Below the pieces are notes generated by a model. That model did no database searches and was not told where the DNA came from. It worked only from the letters and a program-made list of their open reading frames with translations. From positions 80,938,501 through 81,002,500 of the forward strand of contig BSWB01000004.1 in assembly GCA_033239125.1 (NCBI GenBank): a stretch of DNA of 64,000 nucleotides, written 5' to 3'. Position numbers and translations under genes: made by a program. The stretch is from Fagopyrum homotropicum (lineage: Eukaryota; Streptophyta; Magnoliopsida; Caryophyllales; Polygonaceae). Shown here piece after piece: positions 58,667 to 64,000 of the stretch (position 1 is its first letter; every line of letters begins with the position of its first letter).

Positions 58667-60498
58667 TGTTACGCTAAGAATGTGACACGCAAAAGTCTTA
58701 AATTTATACTCGTTATATTTTTCCTAACTCCTAGCGAACCCACAGTGTATGGGTCATTTTGTAGCAAGGATAGTATTCCGAGGTCGAACACAAAGACTAA
58801 GGTGAAATCGAATCAACAAGTGACCATAGATAGTGTGAATCTAGTCTAAGAAAAGAGAAAGAAACAAAGAAATGAAAATCATGATATTTTTGGTTGGGTT
58901 TTTGTGGTGATCAAACAAAGATCACAAATCAAGCAAGATGGTTAACCAAACTAACAACTCAAGCTAGCAAAACAAACAAGTAACACAAGCACAAAATATG
59001 TGATCAAAGAGAGAAAAGTGGATTCTAGAGGTCAAGATTTCCCGTTATGGCATTGGACTCAAGCTTCTAAAGATTCTAAGGACAACACTGCGGTGTTGGG
59101 AAAGGGTGTTTCTCTAGTGGAAGCAATTACCGGGTAAGTCTCTCGCTTCACTAATCCCGCATCAAACTCCTATTACCGGGTAGGTCTCAAGGGGTTGAAG
59201 TAGGGAATTCTACACAAACCGGACTCTACTTAAGGGGAAACCCTCTCCTCACCGGGTAAGTCTCGGAAAAGGGAAGTCTCAAGCAATAATCCTAGCACAC
59301 TCAATCCAATAGCGGCTTGTGAGGCTCACTACTACCTAGAATTCATCATCTTAAGTATCTAAGATCGGAAATCACCGGGTAGGTCTCTTCCCTCACTTAG
59401 GCTTCTAGCATTAGGTGATCCTAAGCTATTTTATGCTTAATAAACACTAGGATTTAAACAACCTAACATCCTAACATACAGATTCATCAATTAAAGAGCA
59501 ACAAAGAGAAAAATCGGGTGGATCATAGCCAAATCGGACGATCTGCCTGAAGAACAGGTCGATTTTTCTTCCTGGGTTAGGTTTTGTGCATACGAATCAT
59601 CCTAAACTAACATATAAGTCCATTATATCATCACCCAAGCCATAACCATCAATCCATCACTCCAGAATCACAACAAACTAGCCAATAATATGCATTTCAA
59701 GATCCAAAATCATCACATAAGCATACATGGTTTTCATAGATGGATGATGAAAGATAAGCAAGTAAAAACAATGAATCTCAGCTGAATCTAAGTTTTAGCA
59801 AGACTTACAACCCTTCAAAAGAAGTTCCGAAACGTTCCTAACAATCCTTCCAAGAGTTCTTCAACCAAAATCACTAAAAATCCTTCAAAAACTCACTTTC
59901 ACTCTAAGTTTTGTGTTCTTCTTCTTCCCCCAAAAATGGGAGAGTATTTCTTCTTCTCCAAGTCTATTCAAAATGGAATCAGGTGTGTGTGAGAGAGTGT
60001 GGGAGAGAGAGAGTGGATGCTCAGCAACAGCTTGCAGGACCACTTATATTCTCCACCAAGAGCAAGGCCGGACAAAGAGATCGTGGGACACGTGGCTTAA
60101 GCTGTCAAAGGCCAGAAAATCGACCCAGTCAAATAAATCGGCCGATTTTCCTGAGTGTTGGTCCGATTTTCTTCAACAGAGACTTGTTATGATCATCTAG
60201 CCATGAGTTGCTCCATTGCTTGCACCAATAAGGGTCTTTGTGTCCTTCATTGCTCCAATTATGTTCCTTCAAAGCCTTGGCTGTGTACCACCATGAGGCT
60301 TGACCCTCGAATGTATCGATTAATGCCCAAAAGATCCCCGAAATACCTACAAAACCGACAAAAACTCGTGTAGACGTCTTTTCTAGAAATATGCATAAAT
60401 TAAGCGTAAATGTCATGAACTAATGCTAAACCGTGCATGAATAACGGGGAAAACTATCTAAATGAATGCCTATACTAACGTCATAAATCACGTTATCA
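58667..60498 (-). repeat. 3' LTR of F
   Basis: 1832 bp, TGTTACGCTA to CGTTATCA. Dyad motifs start at 59129, 59175, 59251 and 59374 (spacings 46, 76, 123); two read TAGGTCTC. Word sites at 59511-59570 and 60115-60175, with the perfect palindrome AAATCGGCCGATTT at 60135-60148. Backbone homologous to the C LTRs. Confidence 0.93.
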
Positions 60499-60537
60499 AA
60501 ATACCCCATACTTAAGATTTGCTCGTCCTCGAGCAAG
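60499..60537 (-). other. Polypurine tract and hairpin of F
   Basis: Sense AAGTATGGGGTATTT next to the LTR. The hairpin at 60518-60537 has 7 of 8 pairs, CTTGCTCG-AGGA-CGAGCAAA, and shares the C-G pair with element C. Confidence 0.75.
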
Positions 60538-61575
60538 ATCCAACTATAGACTAAGAGATGACATGATTTATTCATGCAGAAAAACAACAAAATCTTTTTA
60601 GAATCGTGCTTCTAACATTGGATCACCTTCATAGTCATGTTTCATAGCAATGGACAAGCAATCATGCATCAAACGAATGACGGTATGGAAAGACAATTAT
60701 ACTTAACTAGAAAGCATGCATCAGAGGTGAAAATGAAGAAGTCAAGATGATCATGAGTATATCCAATCTAGATCACTAAGTCTTACACACATGCATTTAG
60801 GTCACAAGGACTTAGGAAAGAAGAGGCTAAGAAACGTTGTGATTAGGTGGGAATTTTTAGGTCATGTGATGCTAATCCGGGAAAGGAACTAACTCCACAA
60901 TTTCGTTTTTGCTCAACTTCACAATAAGTGTATAATTTTCTCCATCTTTTCTTTGTTTTCTTTTTCTGTTTTTTTTTCACTTATTTTTGAGACAATCGCA
61001 TTGGTGTACAAAAGCCGAAACCTTGGTGATTAGCCGTCCTCGGGCTTTTTTATTTTTCTAGGTGCATCCACACCGGGCACACATAGCAAAGCTCATTAGG
61101 ACTATCGGTTTATTTGACTTTGGCAAGGCACAAACACCCGATTATGTGAATGGTGCCGAGTTACTCGTCATTTAAACCAACGTCCCCAAACCTATATTTT
61201 TTTCTACACTTTTCACAACAAATTCAGCACTTCATTCACAGCATTCATTCATCAACAACTTCACCCCACACTTGCTTTTCACACACATCAACACACTAGC
61301 ATGCTCCTATTCCCGGATGGGTCAAAAGAGGTCAAATTTTTCTCAATTGAGGTGCTCAAGCAATCATGATTAAGATGAGAAGTAGAGAAAGATTGAATTG
61401 CCTCATTTATTCCTAGATGGTATGCAAGAACTATCATGTAATTTCGATTTTCACTACTCAATCCTTTCTAGGCAAACATCATGGTCACAAATCATTCATA
61501 GACTTTCAAGAGAAGTAGTTCAAGTCCACATATGCATTTATTTCAACACATAAGGCCATCCATAGCCAATTCATA
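60538..61575 (-). other. 3' untranslated region of F
   Basis: No gene. The shared block is at 61116-61165, 618 bases from the LTR. The order of conserved patches equals that of C 23217-24300. It ends where the RT fragment starts. Confidence 0.65.
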
Positions 61576-62670
61576 TGACAAGATTTGTCTCCTCACATCT
61601 CTTAAGCACTAAAGACAAGTTAGCTAAACAATCATCAAATGAAGATCCATAAACAGAGAAATCATCCATAAACACTTCCATGATGTTTTCAATATATTCA
61701 AAAAAAGATAGACATCATACACCTTTGAAAGGTGGCGGGTGCATTACACAATCCAAATGGCATTCTCCTATATGCAAATGTACCCGAAGGACATGTAAAT
61801 GTTGTTTTCTCTTGGTCATCGGGGTGGATAGGGATTTGGAAGAATCCACTATACCCATCTAAGTAATAAAAATGGGAATGTTGAGCTAATCTCTCTAGCA
61901 TTTGGTCAATAAAAGGAAGAGGGAAGTGATCTTTCCTAGAGGCTACATTTAGTTTCTTATAGTCTATACACATCCTCCATCCCGTAACCGTTCTAATTGG
62001 GATTAGTTCATTATTCTCATTCGTTACTCGGTCATACCACCCTTCTTAGGAACCACATGAACGGGAGTAACCCATTTACTATCCGAAATTGGGTAGATGA
62101 TTCCCGCATCTAGCAACTTAATGATCTCTTTCTTGACTACCTCTTTCATTATAGGATTCAATCTTCTTTGATGTTCAATAGAGGGTTTATGATCATCTTC
62201 CATCAATATCTTATGCATGCACAAAGAGGGATTAATGCCAACAAGGTCATCAATGGTGTATCCTATTGCCTTTCTATGCAGTTTCAATTCAGTCAACAAT
62301 CTATTAAGCTCATCATCATTCAAAGATGAATTCACAATCACCGGCTAAGTAGATCTTGAACCGAGGAAAGCATACTTTAAATGATAAGGAAGAGGTTTTA
62401 GATCTAGTTTAGGAGGACCTTTATCGGTTGGAGATGATCCATACAATGTAGGTTGAGGTGATTGCAAAGCCATGGAAGCCTCCCCTAAGTCCCTTGATGA
62501 TTGCTCACAAACACTTGGATGATGCTCAAAAGACTCAGGAAAATCGACCCTCTGTGAAGAAAATCGGCCGTTTTGGCGGTCGATTTCAGTTTCTACATTT
62601 GCAAAATCGGATGAAAACTCAGGGTTGATGCAAAAATCGGCCGATTTTTGCCCCTCTGGTCCGATTTTCT
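61576..62670 (-). pseudogene. Reverse transcriptase of F, truncated
   Basis: Sense: a linker with AAAATCG words (62540-62660), LGYT-like connector AIGYTIDDLVGINPSLCMHK, HVVPKKGGMTE, a frameshift, MCIDYKKLNVASRKDHFPLP, LDGYSGFFQIPIHPDDQEKT, RRMPFGLCNAPATFQRCMMS and the FMDDFS region, ending in FDDCLANLSLVLKRCEETN. The linker includes the perfect 20-bp palindrome CAAAAATCGGCCGATTTTTG (62631-62650). Confidence 0.88.
62631..62650. repeat. Perfect 20-bp palindromic word of F
   Basis: CAAAAATCGGCCGATTTTTG equals its reverse complement. Half-sites and variants (AAAATCGACC, AAAATCGGCCGTTTT, GGTCGATTT, TCCGATTTTC) surround it at 62540-62672, in the protease-RT linker. It is the same word as in the F LTR. 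Confidence 0.9.
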
Positions 62671-64000
62671 TCAGGTGTTCCTCTCTTCCTCTAGTACTTC
62701 AAATCCAACACTTGGTAGCTCATCTAATGCATTCAAGGCCTTGATCACTTCATTGCTACTCTCCTCAACTCCTTCCTCCATCAAACTCGAGCTAAGAACC
62801 TTCTCAAGCGGATCCTTGAGCAAGATTGAGCTCACAACTTCTCTAGACTCCTCTTCCTCAACAATGTTGAAGACATCTTCACCTAGGGCTGGCCCCTTCA
62901 CCATTGTAGACAAATTGAACTTGATGTTCTCTTCTCCAATGTTGAAAGAGAGAATTCCATTCTTGCAATCCACCAAACAACCGGAAGTAGCTAGGAAAGG
63001 TCTCCCCAAGATGATAGGAACCGGATAGTCCGCCGGGATGTCCAAAACAACGAAGTCTATAGGCACATAGAACTTCACTAGTTGCACCGGTATGTCTTCC
63101 AAGATTCCAATCGGGTGAGTGATTGAACGGTCCGCCATGTAAAGGGTCATCTTGACCGGATTTGGCTCTCCTAACCCAACCTTGTTGCAAAGTGCAAGCG
63201 GGATGATGCTTACACTTGCCCCAAGATCACATAGGGCGTCATACTTCACTTCTCCCACTCCGATTGGCACACAAAAGGATCCCGGATCTCTTAGCTTAGG
63301 AGGCATCTCCTCCTTCATCGTTTGAATCAACTCCGAGGACCTCTTTGTCATCCTCACTTCTCCATACTCCTCCAACTTCCTCTTGTTGGAGAGTATTTCC
63401 TTCAAAAACTTGCCATATGCCGGCATACCTAGAATAGCATCCATGAACGGAATGTTAATATGCAATTTAGACATAAGTTCAAGGAATGTACCAAAGTGTT
63501 TGTCCAAACGAGCTCTTGCTCGTGATTGTGGGAATGGTAGTGGTGGCTTGTATGGAGGTGGTGCCACATATGATGGCTCATCATCCTTGCTCTTTCCTCC
63601 ATCTTCTTGCAATGGCTCTTCTTCTATCACCACTTGCTTCCCCTTGTCATTTCCCTTAGGTAAGGGATCCTTCGTGCTCAGCCCACTCCTTGTTGTAATA
63701 GCCAACACTTGGCCTCTTGGGTTATCTTCGGTTCTTCCGGGAAGCTTTCCCGGATCTCTATGAGCTTCACCCGCCTTTTGGAACACTTGTGCTTCCAAAA
63801 CTTTTTGAGCTTTAGAAATTGAAGTCACCGTGCTCTCAAGACAACTCAACCTTCCAAGCAATTGCTCAAACATCATCTCGGTTCTATCCTTTGGAGGTTG
63901 AGTAAATCCGGGTGGAGGTTCTTGTGAAGCCTTCGGTGGTGGAGTTGCGCTTGTGGAAGCGGGAGGGTTCAAGGCTCCATCCGGTTTAGAATAGGAAAAC
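62671..64000 (-). CDS. Gag C-terminal part and protease of F (open, runs off the window)
   Basis: At least 433 codons with no stop, ending at 62671. From the right edge: a Pro-rich stretch, RTEMMFEQLLGRLSCLESTV, AHRDPGKLPGRTEDNPRGQV, a Lys/Glu-rich linker, PPPYKPPLPFPQSRARARLD, FMDAILGMPAYGKFLKEIL and the aspartic protease with LCDLGASVSIIPLALCNKVG, YMADRSITHPIGILEDIPVQ and ILGRPFLATSGCLVDC. The protease cleaves the polyprotein in working elements. This piece looks intact, but the following RT is frameshifted and lacks its end. The true start is beyond 64000. Confidence 0.9.
   Translation of the reverse strand, partial: FSYSKPDGALNPPASTSATPPPKASQEPPPGFTQPPKDRTEMMFEQLLGRLSCLESTVTSISKAQKVLEAQVFQKAGEAHRDPGKLPGRTEDNPRGQVLAITTRSGLSTKDPLPKGNDKGKQVVIEEEPLQEDGGKSKDDEPSYVAPPPYKPPLPFPQSRARARLDKHFGTFLELMSKLHINIPFMDAILGMPAYGKFLKEILSNKRKLEEYGEVRMTKRSSELIQTMKEEMPPKLRDPGSFCVPIGVGEVKYDALCDLGASVSIIPLALCNKVGLGEPNPVKMTLYMADRSITHPIGILEDIPVQLVKFYVPIDFVVLDIPADYPVPIILGRPFLATSGCLVDCKNGILSFNIGEENIKFNLSTMVKGPALGEDVFNIVEEEESREVVSSILLKDPLEKVLSSSLMEEGVEESSNEVIKALNALDELPSVGFEVLEEERNT

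Larger units (their letters stand above)
58667..64000 (-). mobile_element. Athila-type element F, 3' half, with internal deletion
   Basis: 3' LTR 58667-60498, polypurine tract with hairpin, 3' region to about 61575, then directly RT (61576-62670) and protease-gag running off the right edge. RNase H, integrase, tandem hairpin and any third ORF are missing; the RT breaks off after CEETNLV. Its LTR and 3' region align best with the non-autonomous C, and its pol with A and D. The 5' LTR and TSD partner (left flank GCTGG) lie beyond 64000. Confidence 0.9.

Overview
This window looks like a heterochromatic (probably pericentromeric) block of an angiosperm nuclear genome. It is built almost entirely of nested, decayed Ty3/gypsy LTR retrotransposons plus a few MITEs and an AT microsatellite. 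I found no host gene, tRNA or rRNA. The plant assignment rests on four things: Athila-type RT and gag, tRNA-Asp primer sites (TGGCGCCGTTGCCGGGGA), an Athila ORF-1-like third gene, and chromovirus gag/pol with a tRNA-iMet primer site. The species cannot be told from sequence alone.

Layout, with element letters used throughout. 1-452: tail of a chromovirus LTR (M). 453-about 4690: old minus-strand gypsy remnant (L). About 4700-43975: chromovirus H, reduced to a 5' LTR and gag, with its LTR split by Athila-type element D (5761-41560, minus, TSD GTTGC). D was itself hit twice: by plus-strand Athila-type B in its RT (11734-19623), and by short non-autonomous element C in its gag-protease linker (21649-38201, minus, TSD GTTAT). 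C carries full-length Athila-type A inside its 5' LTR (26238-36497, minus, TSD CGAAA). Matching TSDs prove D, C and A and give the order H, then D, then C, then A. The right part holds chromovirus I (44040-50465, plus, LTR full of AT repeats and three MITE copies), non-autonomous G (50466-55412, minus), fragments K (Athila, minus) and J (chromovirus RT, plus), a B-type LTR N (minus), and the 3' half of Athila-type F (58667-64000 and beyond, minus).

No element looks coding-competent. A keeps one 1382-codon frame with only four nonsense codons, but lacks RT-RNase H. D keeps RT but lacks integrase. C and G carry no gag-pol; each instead has one related ORF of unknown function between a tRNA-Asp primer site and a shared 3' region.

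The most unusual signal is a family-specific palindromic word. Each element carries its own 12-20 bp word of the form arm-CG-NN-CG-arm (or GC-CCCN-GC in B/H), repeated at many matching places in LTRs, 3' spacers and linker-coding stretches. In LTR pairs with alignable flanks (C versus F) the backbone is kept while the word is swapped at two separate sites. Three further conserved cis structures accompany it: a tandem hairpin just after the last ORF, a hairpin beside the polypurine tract, and a four-copy dyad array at fixed spacing in the LTRs.
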